DNA from: Paracerasibacillus soli
GTDB lineage: Bacteria > Bacillota > Bacilli > Bacillales > Amphibacillaceae
Reading direction: 5' to 3' (one strand)
Length of the DNA: 64,000 nucleotides
NCBI RefSeq assembly: GCF_034006335.1
Contig: NZ_JAWDIQ010000002.1
Shown here: positions 52,975-62,830 of the stretch, piece by piece
How positions within the stretch are numbered: the stretch's first letter is position 1
Layout of the letters: each line of letters opens with the position of its first letter
Program-made: the position numbers and the translations under genes
The notes under the pieces: generated by a model
What the model was told of the DNA's origin: nothing
The model's input: the letters and a program-made list of their open reading frames with translations, nothing else
The model's database searches: none

Positions 52975-55090
52975 TTAATCTCTCGCTGCAGAATATGCTT
53001 GAATCAATTCAACAATCCGATTTTTATCTGTAATGTTAATTATTTTTTCTCTGTTCTCTTTGTCAGAAAATAGCTTCGTTAGTTGCGATAATGCTCTTAA
53101 ATGCTGTTCATTATCCCGAGATGCTAAAACGACAATGACATTCACATCTTTTCCCAATATGTCCACCGGGTTTTTCAAATGTAACATGCTCATCCCTGTC
53201 TTCATGACACCATCATCTGGGTTAGCATGCGGAAGTGCAAAATGATCGGATATCACAATATATGGACCAATCTTGATAACATTTTCAATCATTTTCGAAA
53301 CATAACTTTTACGGATATACCCTTGTTTCAACAATGGCTCAGCAGCAACTTTAATTGCACTTTCCCAACTTCCAACTTGTTTTTTCAACACAATTCGATC
53401 AGGTGATAAAAGCTCATATAGATTCGGCTTCATCACTTCACTTTCAACATTAATTGGTGCATGAAAGTATCGTCTTAGTTCCTGTGATAACACTTCATCA
53501 TCTTCTACCACAGCATACCTTTTAATAATATCCATCACTGTTTCAACAGAATAAACTTGTTTTTTTGTAGAGTGTTCAAACAAACTGTTAACTTTTTTCA
53601 ACAACTGCTCTTTGTCCTCATTATCTAAAACAGGATTGACGACAAAGACTGGAATCCCCCGGTCTGTTAATGGAATGGTGGAAACAATAAAATCAACATT
53701 TAAATCCATCTTTTCATATTCCCTTAATGACGTTACACCGATCGTTTGTACATCTGAGAATAATCCTTCAAGTTGACTTTCCAATAATCGCGAAGTACCT
53801 AGTCCATTCGTGCAAACGACGAGCATCTTTTTACGAGTTTGTTCGAGCATCACACCCTCTTTGCGAAGCCATCCACCAAAATGCATCGCAATAAATGCAA
53901 CTTCATTTTCAGTAATGGACTGACCAATTAAATCTTCAAAATAATGGACGACCTTTTTCGTTAAATGAAATACTTCAGGATAATTTTGTATCACTGAATC
54001 TCGCAAAGCATTTTCTACTTCAATCCCGTATTTAATTCGATAGTAAGCAGGCTTTAAATGAAGCAATAAGTTTTGAATCATTTGCTCAGGTTCTCGAAAT
54101 TCTATCGCTGCATACAATTGAAAATCAACAACCATTTTCTCCACTACATGCAGTAATGCTTTCATTTCTTCACTTTGTAATTGTGGACTGAAGTTATAAT
54201 TCACTTTGGCACTTAGTAAATACTTAGCAAAATAATATATTTCGTCATTTGGAATCGTAATATCTAATGTTTCGGAAACGTGATGACATAACGTCTTTAC
54301 TCCTACATATTCTTCCGTCGTTTTAATAACTTCCTTTTCAATTGCATCCACTTCAACAAACGCTTGTTTTTTTATACGTTTGATAAAAAAGTGCAACCAA
54401 ACAACAATGTTATATAGAACGTCATCGGTAAACTCAATCTTAAAATCTTCTTCATAATCATGTAATAACCGAATGAATAAATTCATCAATGGAACGTCAA
54501 AAATCAAATAAGGTCGTATGGATTGATCATCACTGCTTATAGAAGGCTTTTGAAAATTAGATAAGAAAATGTACCAACCCTCTTTCGGAATGACGAACGA
54601 TAAGTAATGAATCATCAACCTCCTAATGTCGTTTTCATTCCCTTGAATAAAATATCCAGATTTTCGTTCTGAATAAACATACATATTATAAGGCTTTAAT
54701 TCTTCTTTTAGTTTTTTGATATCGTCAAGTATTGTATTTCTACTTACTTGAAAAAGCTCGCGAATATCTTCTAGAAAATAAGCTTTTTCCTGACCTACAA
54801 TGTGAATATAAATCCACGCTTTTCTTTCTGTGGGGGAAAATTCATAGTATTCCAGACAAGGAATAATTAGTCAGCATTTCCTTTTTAGTTAGCTCATCAA
54901 TATATAAGCCTTGTCCTCTTACTTGTTTAATTTCAGTAAAATGATGTTCCTTCAACCAATCATTTACTTTATCAAGATCACTGTAAATCGTGCGTCGCGA
55001 CACGTTTAATAAAGCAGCAAGTTCTTGAACATTTATATATGAATCCTGTTTCAATAGTTGATTTAAAACTGCCATACTACGCTGATCCAT
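52975..55090 (-). pseudogene. PRD-containing BglG/UlaR-type regulator, 5-bp deletion
   Basis: About 700 residues if the frame is restored. It has an N-terminal helix-turn-helix (QELAALLNVSRRTIYSDLDKV), a second DNA-binding part (IRELFQVSRNTILDDIKKL), two PRDs with regulatory histidines (LCHHVSETLD region, LHLKPAYYRIKYG, VAFIAMHFGGW), an EIIB-like domain with MLVVCTNGLGTSRLLESQLEGL and a C-terminal EIIA domain with HFALPHANPDDGV. Compared with the upstream duplicate, five bases are missing near 54,848, which breaks the frame after SNYSLSG. It should activate or control the PTS operon according to phosphorylation state. Confidence 0.87.
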
Positions 55091-55909
55091 CTTTTTCCCC
55101 TAACTCTATAGTTCATAAGTAGTATGTCCTATGCTTGTTTTTTTATACGTTTGATAAAAAAGTGCAACCAAACAACAATGTTATATAGAACGTCATCGGT
55201 AAACTCAATCTTAAAATTTTCTTCATAATCATGTAATAACCGAATGAATAAATTCATCAATGGAACGTCAAAAATCAAATAAGGTCGTATGGATTGATCA
55301 TCACTGCTTATAGAAGGCTTTTGAAAATTAGATAAGAAAATGTACCAACCCTCTTTCGGAATGACGAACGATAAGTAATGAATCATCAACCTCCTAATGT
55401 CGTTTTCATTCCCTTGAATAAAATATCCAATTTACGTTCTGAATAAACATACAGATTATAAGGCTTTAATTCTTCTTTTAGTTTTTTGATATCGTCAAGT
55501 ATTGTATTTCTACTTACTTGAAAAAGCTCGCGAATATCTTCTAGAAAATAAGCTTTTTCCTGACCTACAATGTGAATATAAATCCACGCTTTTCTTTCTG
55601 TGGGGGAAAATTCATAGTACGTCATTCCAGACAAGGAATAATTAGTCAGCATTTCCTTTTTAGTTAGCTCATCAATATATAAGCCTTGTCCTCTTACTTG
55701 TTTAATTTCAGTAAAATGATGTTCCTTCAACCAATCATTTACTTTATCAAGATCACTGTAAATCGTGCGTCGCGACACGTTTAATAAAGCAGCAAGTTCT
55801 TGAACATTTATATATGAATCCTGTTTCAATAGTTGATTTAAAACTGCCATACTACGCTGATCCATCTTTTTCCCCTAACTCTATAGTTCATAAGTAGTAT
55901 GTCCTATAT
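54362..55909. repeat. tandem duplication of the regulator 5' half (about 771 + 777 bp)
   Basis: 54362-55132 and 55133-55909 are direct neighbours and nearly identical, from GCTTGTTTTTTTATACGTTT to AGTATGTCCTAT. Differences include a 5-bp deletion in the downstream copy, one lost base in the upstream copy near 55,432 and a few substitutions. The repeat contains promoter, start codon and about 245 codons. Confidence 0.93.
55133..55865 (-). pseudogene. truncated duplicate of PRD regulator
   Basis: Upstream copy of the regulator N-terminus: intact HTH regions to about residue 150 (it keeps SGMTYYEFSPTERKAW, lost by deletion in the other copy), then a frameshift near 55,430, and an abrupt end after FFIKRIKKQA where the second copy begins. 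It could make a short DNA-binding fragment without regulatory domains. Confidence 0.85.
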
Positions 55910-56307
55910 TTGTATTATATTGTGGTTTACCACGCCTGATAAGACCAAATGAACCACATGAATTTGTGCAAAATTGTACTGAAGGTATATTGGAGACTTC
56001 ATACAATATCAAATCACTGAACATCCGATTACTTTTGTTAGTTTCACTTTCCTAATTACAGAATTGCATGATGTTTTAACTATTTTTGCCAAAAAATTTA
56101 GTCCTAATTGCGAAAGATGTAGCTGCAATTTGTCTAACTCATATTTTTTTATTAAAAATGGAATAAATAAAAACCCGGAGCTTGTCCGAGTTTTCCATCT
56201 TCATACCGTTATGAAACTATTGATATGTAATGAATAAGTAATATTACTTTTAAAATTTTTATCCCCTTAGCATAAATCCGTAAATCAATAAAGTGAAGTA
56301 TTAGGTT
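55910..56307. other. spacer with weak cutC terminator
   Basis: No gene. At 56168-56197 a CTCGGACAAGCTCCGGG hairpin followed on the minus strand by TTTTTATTTATT is a likely terminator for cutC. Confidence 0.5.
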
Positions 56308-57063
56308 TTACTTGACGGTATTCCTTTTTACAGCGTTCACGAACGATATTGCTTTATTGTAACCTACGATATTATAATCCTCTTGGTGCGGTGGCTCTGC
56401 AAAGGCAAATGAAACATTCCCAATTGTTGTTGGGTCCTTTCGCCAAGTTTTACAAGAACTGTGATACTGTTGAATGCCAGTTTTATTCTTAATATGAGCG
56501 CAGTTCGCAGCATCAATTCCACCACCTGCTAATATTTCAATGCGATCACCATATTTCCCCTGTAACTCGGCTAATAATGGAACCCCATCTACCGCACTTG
56601 GTTGTAGTCCACTTGTTAAAACCCTTTTCACCCCTAAATCAATCAACAGCTCTATGGATTGATATGGATCCTTTACGGCATCAAACGCCCGGTGAAAAAT
56701 AGCATCTTTATTATGTTTATGAATAATATCTATTATTTCCTGATTCTTTTTTACATCTATATTCCCAGCTTCATCTAAACATCCAAAAGCAACGCCTTCA
56801 ATGTCATACGCAAGCATCGATTCAACATCTTTACGTATCGTGTCAAATTCATATTCATTATAATGAAATCCACCTGGGCGTGGTCGAGCCATTGCGACAA
56901 TAGGGATATGACAATATTCAACTACCAACTCGATTGTTCCTAAAGAAGGTGTTAATCCATATAAATACATGGCATTATTTAATTCGATACGGTCGGCACC
57001 CGCCTTTTGTGCGTTTAATGAATCTTCTAAACTACCACAACATATTTCAGCAACGCTATTCAA
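56308..57063 (-). CDS. cutC: CutC-family TIM-barrel protein
   Basis: Intact, 251 residues. Strong family sequence: AEICCGSLEDSLNAQKAGADRIELN, VAMARPRPGGFHYNEYEFDTIRKDV, GVAFGCLDEAGNID, IFHRAFDAVKDPYQSIE, RVLTSGLQPSAVDG and ILAGGGID. The family was named for copper homeostasis, but the role is poorly supported in Bacillota and the copies often sit with sugar genes, as here. Confidence 0.92.
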   Translation of the reverse strand: MNSVAEICCGSLEDSLNAQKAGADRIELNNAMYLYGLTPSLGTIELVVEYCHIPIVAMARPRPGGFHYNEYEFDTIRKDVESMLAYDIEGVAFGCLDEAGNIDVKKNQEIIDIIHKHNKDAIFHRAFDAVKDPYQSIELLIDLGVKRVLTSGLQPSAVDGVPLLAELQGKYGDRIEILAGGGIDAANCAHIKNKTGIQQYHSSCKTWRKDPTTIGNVSFAFAEPPHQEDYNIVGYNKAISFVNAVKRNTVK

Positions 57064-57615
57064 TAATATTCCTCTCCTTTTTTATGCTATGCTTTTTAAT
57101 ATAACAAATACATTTACATCATAAAAAGGTGTTTCTTCTTCATCCTTTTTTATTTTATACGTTTCGCTATATTTTTCCATAAATTGAAACTTTAATCAAC
57201 CGGAATCTTACAACCCGTTAAGCTCTCTCAGTAGATTCAAATTACACGTAAAAGCCCGTTGCAATAAAAACGCCCCCTGTTGTTAGCTATTTTCCCGCTA
57301 ACGTCGGGGGCGCTCCCTTCTCAGCTCACACAATATTACTTAACTTAAATGAGATACTTCTAATCTTACTTTTTCATTCAACCACTTACTTTTCTCCGCT
57401 TCGTGAATATCCATATACCAAATAAGATAGCAATGAATCCACTTAATATTAACAATCTCCCAAATTGTCCTCATGATTACCGCTCTTCCCATCATTCTTA
57501 ATGATGAAACACGAGAACCGTCCCCATGTTTCACCCTTGATAATCGTATGCATTTTGTGTACAATTAACTTAGTTAAATTAATTAATTAATATACAACAG
57601 CATGGGAGGTATACG
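57064..57615. other. intergenic region before gal operon with terminator and palindromic repeat
   Basis: 57266-57312 is a GC-rich hairpin (CGCCCCC...TTAGC / GCTAA...GGGGGCG) with a T-run on the minus strand. A palindromic repeat lies at 57505-57533 in minus orientation without an evident gene end. A minus-strand frame at about 57,370-57,475 encodes GRLLILSGFIAILFGIWIF plus KRRKVSG, a possible membrane-helix remnant, unsupported by a start. AT-rich DNA at 57,550-57,600 (TTAATTAATTAAT) should contain the galK promoter. Confidence 0.5.
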
Positions 57616-58796
57616 ATGTCACATCAACATTTGTATGAAGCATTTTATAATCAGTTTAACACAACGACGACACCTCGCCTTTTTTTCGCACCTGGTCGAA
57701 TTAATTTAATTGGCGAGCACACAGACTATAATGGTGGTCATGTGTTTCCCGCTTCCATTTCTTTTGGAACGTATGCTTTAGCAACTAAACGCACAGATAA
57801 CAAATTACGTTTTTATTCTATGAACTTTCCTGATATAGGTATTGTAGAATGTGAACTCACGCAACTAGACTATCAGCCAAGCACAATTGGGCTAACTTTC
57901 CTAAAGGTATGATTAAATTCATAAAAGAAAGCGGATACAACATTTATTCGGGCATGGATATTCTTTTTTACGGAGATATTCCAAATAGCGCAGGCCTCTC
58001 CTCTTCCGCTTCTATTGAAATGGTGACAGGCGTAATTTTAGAAGGTTTATTTCAGTTGAAGATAGACCGTGTTGATATGATCAAGCTTGGGCAAATGGTA
58101 GAAAATGACTATATTGGTGTTAATAGTGGGATTATGGACCAATTTGCGATTGGTATGGGAAAAAGTGGTCATGCGATACATTTAAATACAAGTACGCTTG
58201 CATACACGTATGCACCCATTCAATTACCGAACCATGCCATCATGATTATTCATACAAATAAAAGTAGAGCACTTGCTGATTCAAAGTATAATGAGCGACG
58301 CACACAATGCGAAGAAGCACTTGCTGATTTACAATGTGAACTACAAATTGAAAGTCTTGGCGAGCTAAGTCCAGAACAATTTGAAAAACATAAACATCTC
58401 ATCCGTAACAACACGAATCGAAAACGTGCAAAACACGCTGTTTATGAAAATGCTAGAACACGAGACGCATTAAAGAGATTAGCAGAAAATGATCTGCATG
58501 GTTTTGGGAAATTAATGAATGAATCTCATCTTTCCCTACAGCATGATTATGAAGTAACCGGGATAGAACTTGATACCATCGTGGAAACCGCATGGAAACA
58601 GCCAGGTGTTATCGGCGCCCGCATGACTGGAGCTGGATTTGGAGGATGTGCCATTGCCATTGTAGAAAATGATGATATAAAAGCGTTTAAACAAAACGTA
58701 AATCGTATCTACGAAGAAACTATCGGTTATCAAGCTACATTTTACACAGCCGCCATTGGGGACGGTGCGAGAGAAATAATTGGAGAGGTGATATAA
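57616..58796 (+). pseudogene. galK: galactokinase, one frameshift
   Basis: About 393 residues from ATG 57616 after GGGAGG. GHMP kinase: galactokinase signature PGRINLIGEHTDYNGG, ATP loop IPNSAGLSSSASIEMVTGV, and MTGAGFGGCAIAIVE near the C-terminus. The frame breaks at about 57,888; one extra base gives IWANFPKGMIKFIKESGYN. It makes Gal-1-P from galactose and leads galK-galE-galT-galM. Confidence 0.9.
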
Positions 58797-59789
58797 ATGA
58801 GTATTCTCGTTTTAGGTGGAGCAGGTTATATTGGATCCCATGCTGTTTATCAGCTCATAGAAAACAAGCAAGATGTCGTTGTCATTGATAGTTTAGAAAC
58901 TGGTCATAAACAAGCAGTTCATCCGAAAGCGACCTTTTATGAAGGAGATATTAGAAATATAAACTTCCTTCGCGATGTTTTTAAGCGAGAAAAAATTGAC
59001 GCAGTTATTCATTTCGCGGCTAACTCGCTTGTCGGAGAATCAATGGAAAAGCCACTGCAATACTTCGATAATAATGTGTATGGTACACAAGTTTTACTAC
59101 AGGTCATGACTGAATTTCAAGTTAAATCAATCGTATTTTCATCTACCGCAGCAACATATGGAGAACCAGAATCAGTTCCGATTACAGAAAACATGCCTAC
59201 AAACCCTACAAGTACGTACGGCGAAACAAAATTGACAATGGAAAAATTAATGAAATGGACAGAACAAGCTCATGGCATAAAATTTGTTTCCTTGCGATAT
59301 TTTAATGTAGCAGGCGCTCATGAATCAGCAGTCATTGGAGAAGACCATCAACCAGAAACACATCTCATTCCGATTATTTTACAAGTCGCCTTAGGTCAAC
59401 GGGAATTTATTTCTATTTTCGGTGATGACTATGATACACCAGATGGAACATGTATCCGCGATTATATTCATGTGCAAGATTTAATTAACGCCCATATCCT
59501 TGCTCTTCATTATTTGCAACAAGGTGGGCAAAGTAATATTTTCAACTTAGGTAGTAGTCAAGGATTTTCAGTTAAGGAAATGATTGATGCAACAAAAGAA
59601 GTAACGAAAAAAGATATTCCATCTCAATTAGGTGCGCGACGTCCTGGAGATCCAGCTATACTCATCGCAAGTTCGCAAAAGGCAAAAGATATTTTAGGAT
59701 GGCAACCGACTCGTACATCCATTAAAAAAATTATTCAAGATGCATGGCAGTGGCACTCAAAACATCCAAATGGGTATGAGGGGGAATGA
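58797..59789 (+). CDS. galE: UDP-glucose 4-epimerase
   Basis: Intact, 330 residues, starting four bases after the galK stop with GGAGAGGTGATAT upstream. NAD-binding LVLGGAGYIGSHAVYQL, catalytic YxxxK region STYGETKLTMEKLM, Ser-rich VFSSTAATYGEP, and IFGDDYDTPDGTCIRDYIHV. It interconverts UDP-Gal and UDP-Glc and may also act on UDP-GalNAc. Confidence 0.95.
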   Translation: MSILVLGGAGYIGSHAVYQLIENKQDVVVIDSLETGHKQAVHPKATFYEGDIRNINFLRDVFKREKIDAVIHFAANSLVGESMEKPLQYFDNNVYGTQVLLQVMTEFQVKSIVFSSTAATYGEPESVPITENMPTNPTSTYGETKLTMEKLMKWTEQAHGIKFVSLRYFNVAGAHESAVIGEDHQPETHLIPIILQVALGQREFISIFGDDYDTPDGTCIRDYIHVQDLINAHILALHYLQQGGQSNIFNLGSSQGFSVKEMIDATKEVTKKDIPSQLGARRPGDPAILIASSQKAKDILGWQPTRTSIKKIIQDAWQWHSKHPNGYEGE

Positions 59790-59795
59790 AGAGAG

Positions 59796-61285
59796 ATGAC
59801 AATATTTGAAGATGTGGCAGGTCTAATTCAACAAGCAAAAGAAGTACACTTAATAGAGACACAAGACGAAGTTTATGTAAGAAACCAAGTGTTACACCTG
59901 TTGCAAATTGCATCATTTCCAAAAGAAATAACGACTGTCACAAGTGATACCATTCCTAATTTACTCGAAAAAATAATAGATTACGCAATCCAAAATCATG
60001 TCATTGAAGATATCTTTGACGACAAGGAAATACTTTCTGCTAAAATCATGAATTGTTTTATTCCGCATCCATCTGTTTTACATGATAAATTTTATCATAA
60101 ATATAAAGAATCGCCACAAGCTGCAACAGACTTTTTTTACGAACTGAGTAAGAACAGCAATTATATTCAAATGAACCGAATTGCCAAAAATGTTCATTTC
60201 AAAGCAGATACCGCTTATGGCGAGCTTGATATTACGATTAATTTATCTAAGCCCGAAAAGGACCCGGAACAGATCAAACGTGAACGAGAAATGAAGCAAA
60301 CATTAGATTATCCACAGTGTGTTTTATGCCGTGAGAATGAAGGTTATGTTGGGCGCATTGGCTATCCGGCTCGAGCAAACCATCGCGTCATGCAAGTACC
60401 CTTATTAAATGAAAACTGGTATTTACAATATTCACCATATGTTTACTATAACGAGCATAGTATCGTCTTTTCTGAAGAACATCGCGACATGAAAATTAAT
60501 AAAAATGCGTTTGAGCGACTACTTACATTCGTTGATAAATTTCCGCATTATTTCATCGGGTCAAATGCAGATTTGCCAATTGTCGGTGGCTCCATTTTAA
60601 GTCATGATCATTACCAAGCTGGTCGTTATGAGTTTGCGATGACAAATGCAAAAGATGCATTTAACTTCGAATTGAAGCAATTTCCGGACGTATCTGCTGC
60701 TGTTTTAAATTGGCCAATGTCCGTAATTCGACTACGCGGCAAACATAAGGAGCATATTGTTCACGCTGCCGACCACATCTTTCACACTTGGAAGCAGTAC
60801 ACCGATGAGCGTGTAGATATTATCCCATTTACAGATCAAACGCCACATAATACGGTAACACCGATTGCGCGTTTTCGAAATGGGGAATTTGAACTTGACC
60901 TCGTTCTGAGAAATAACCGGACGACAGCAGAATTTCCAATGGGAATTTTCCACCCTCATGCGGATGTGCATCATATCAAGAAGAAAATATCGGATTAATT
61001 GAAGTAATGGGATTAGCAGTTTTACCTGCTAGATTAAAAGAAGAACTTCAAGAAATTAAAAACTATTTAGTTGGATCCACTCATTCTGTTGCTGACTATC
61101 ACCTTGAGTGGGCCGAACAATTAAAGAGTCATTATGGCATACTTACAAATTTAGAACAAGCTGAATTCATTTTGCAAAAGGAATTAGGTTTGAAGTTTGC
61201 AAAGGTACTAGCTTATGCTGGTGTATTTAAACAAACAACTGCAGGAAGAGATGCTTTTAGACGATTTATTCGTACACTGAACTAG
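59796..61285 (+). pseudogene. galT: UDP-glucose--hexose-1-phosphate uridylyltransferase, class II, one frameshift
   Basis: About 496 residues, the longer class II GalT usual in Bacillota. Landmarks are PSVLHDKFYHKYKESPQAATDFFYEL, CVLCRENEGYVGRIGYPAR, NLPIVGGSILSHDHYQAGR-type DLPIVGGSILSHDHYQ and FHPHADVHHIKKENIGLIE. The last is produced by adding one A at about 60,984, where the observed frame stops; the remainder continues to 61285 as GLAVLPARLKEELQEI. It takes the Gal-1-P from galK and, by inference, from the GH112 phosphorylase. Confidence 0.92.
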
Positions 61286-61295
61286 GAATGATAAC

Positions 61296-62330
61296 ATGAA
61301 GATTACCTCTGAAAAGGTCTTAAATAAATGGGTAGAAACTACCTTAACAAATAATAATGGCATGCAAGTTCGTTTTTTAAACTTTGGTGGGATTATTACA
61401 GAGATAATTGTCCCAAATCGTGATGGAGTATTAGAAAATGTCGTACTTGGCTATCGGCAGTACGAAGAGTATGAACAAAATCCCAACTACTTTGGAGCGA
61501 TTATCGGTAGAGTAGCTGGACGTATCCAAGATGCTTCATTTCATCTCGACGGAAAAAGGTATGAACTAGAAAATAATGAGGAAACTCGCCATCTACACGG
61601 TGGCTATGGCGGGTTTCATCAAGTTATGTGGGAAACATCACCTTTTCAAACAAATAATCAGATTGGGGTACAGCTTTCACATACTAGCCCTGATGGGGAA
61701 GGTGGTTATCCTGGTCGCGTAAACGTTACGGTCACTTACACTTTAACAAATAAAAATGAGTTTTTTATCGATTATCAAGCTATATCCGATAAAAAAACAA
61801 TTCTCACGTTAACGAATCATACGTATTTTAATTTAACAGGGCAACAAAAAGAAACAGTTGGAAACCACTTCGTTAACATGAACAGCGACCAATTTATTGA
61901 ATTAAATCAAAACCTTCTCCCGACAGGAAAGCTAATCGATGTGACACATACACCATTTGACTTTCGTAAAGGAAAAAGACTCATAGAAGGTTTAAAGGCA
62001 ACACATCCACAAAATATAACGGTTGGGCATGGATATGATCACTATTTTCTCTTCAATAAAGATGCGGAGCCTTCTATAATTGTAAAGGAAGATACGAGTG
62101 GGAGAATATTAGAGATAAATACGGATCAGCCAGGTGTCGTTATGTATACAGGGAATGGATTGGATAATCAGTTACAATTACGTGAAGGCATGTCTAAAAA
62201 ATACTTAGGTGTCTGTTTTGAAACGCAAGGTCCTCCCGCTTCCTTACATCAACAAGGATTACCATCCATCCTTTTAGAAGCAAATGAACCTTACAAAAAA
62301 CAAACTAGATTTGCCTTTCATCGTTATTAA
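61296..62330 (+). CDS. galM: aldose 1-epimerase (galactose mutarotase)
   Basis: Intact, 344 residues. Mutarotase motifs are VVLGYRQYEEYEQNPNYFGA, IIGRVAGRI, LHGGYGGFHQVMWE, LTNHTYFNL, VGHGYDHYFLF and the C-terminal VCFETQGPPASLHQ with the catalytic Glu. It is the last gene of the gal operon, followed by a strong terminator. Confidence 0.94.
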   Translation: MKITSEKVLNKWVETTLTNNNGMQVRFLNFGGIITEIIVPNRDGVLENVVLGYRQYEEYEQNPNYFGAIIGRVAGRIQDASFHLDGKRYELENNEETRHLHGGYGGFHQVMWETSPFQTNNQIGVQLSHTSPDGEGGYPGRVNVTVTYTLTNKNEFFIDYQAISDKKTILTLTNHTYFNLTGQQKETVGNHFVNMNSDQFIELNQNLLPTGKLIDVTHTPFDFRKGKRLIEGLKATHPQNITVGHGYDHYFLFNKDAEPSIIVKEDTSGRILEINTDQPGVVMYTGNGLDNQLQLREGMSKKYLGVCFETQGPPASLHQQGLPSILLEANEPYKKQTRFAFHRY

Positions 62331-62342
62331 TTTTTTCAAATC

Positions 62343-62397
62343 AAAAAGCTACTCTTTTAAAGGGTCTATCCCTGCAATAAAAGAGTAGCTTTTTTTA
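62343..62397 (+). terminator. terminator of the gal operon
   Basis: AAAAAGCTACTCTTTTA pairs with TAAAAGAGTAGCTTTTT, ending in a seven-T run, 13 bp after galM. Confidence 0.9.
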
Positions 62398-62578
62398 TCT
62401 CATATTCTTTATCTAAGTGCAATCATTCTACATATTGCGTCAGCTAAAAAGACGGGAAGGTTACGTCGTTCGTCTAGAAAGAAAAAGAGACACCAACTTT
62501 TGTCTTCCATAAGTTGATATCCGCCGTTTGGCCAGGTTTTTCTAAAATTGGTTTAGTGTGCGCATGAGAACTATCCCC

Positions 62579-62830
62579 GCATTGCACGGCGGACGCTGAA
62601 ACACGATAAACCTCTCCGCATTGCACAAGGTGGGTGCTGAAACACGAGAACCGTCCCTGCGTTGCACGGCGGGGGCACTGAAACACGAGAAACCTCTCCG
62701 CATTGCACGGCGGGGGCGCTGAAACATGAGAAACCCCTCCGCATTGCACGGGCGGACGCTGAAACATCAGAACCGTCCCCGCGTTGCACGGGCGGACGCT
62801 GAAACACGAGAACCGTCCCCATGTTTCACC
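62579..62830 (-). repeat. array of six 39-41 bp palindromic-repeat units
   Basis: Units start at 62579, 62618, 62659, 62700, 62741 and 62781. Each has GCRTTGCACGG, a GGCGGACGCTG-like segment and a copy of the half-repeat GAAACACGAGAACCGTCCC, with variants. The last ends in CCATGTTTCA, and its minus-strand TGA (62826-62828) is the stop codon of the next gene. Confidence 0.9.

Noticed and set aside
57340..57564. 74-codon minus-strand ORF before galK
   Set aside because: It crosses a palindromic repeat. A different frame encodes a short membrane helix, and neither has a credible start.
62474..62822. Overlapping minus-strand ORFs of 61-97 codons with Cys/Arg-rich repeats
   Set aside because: They are readings of the six-unit palindromic repeat array; all three frames are open because of the periodic sequence and none has a ribosome site.
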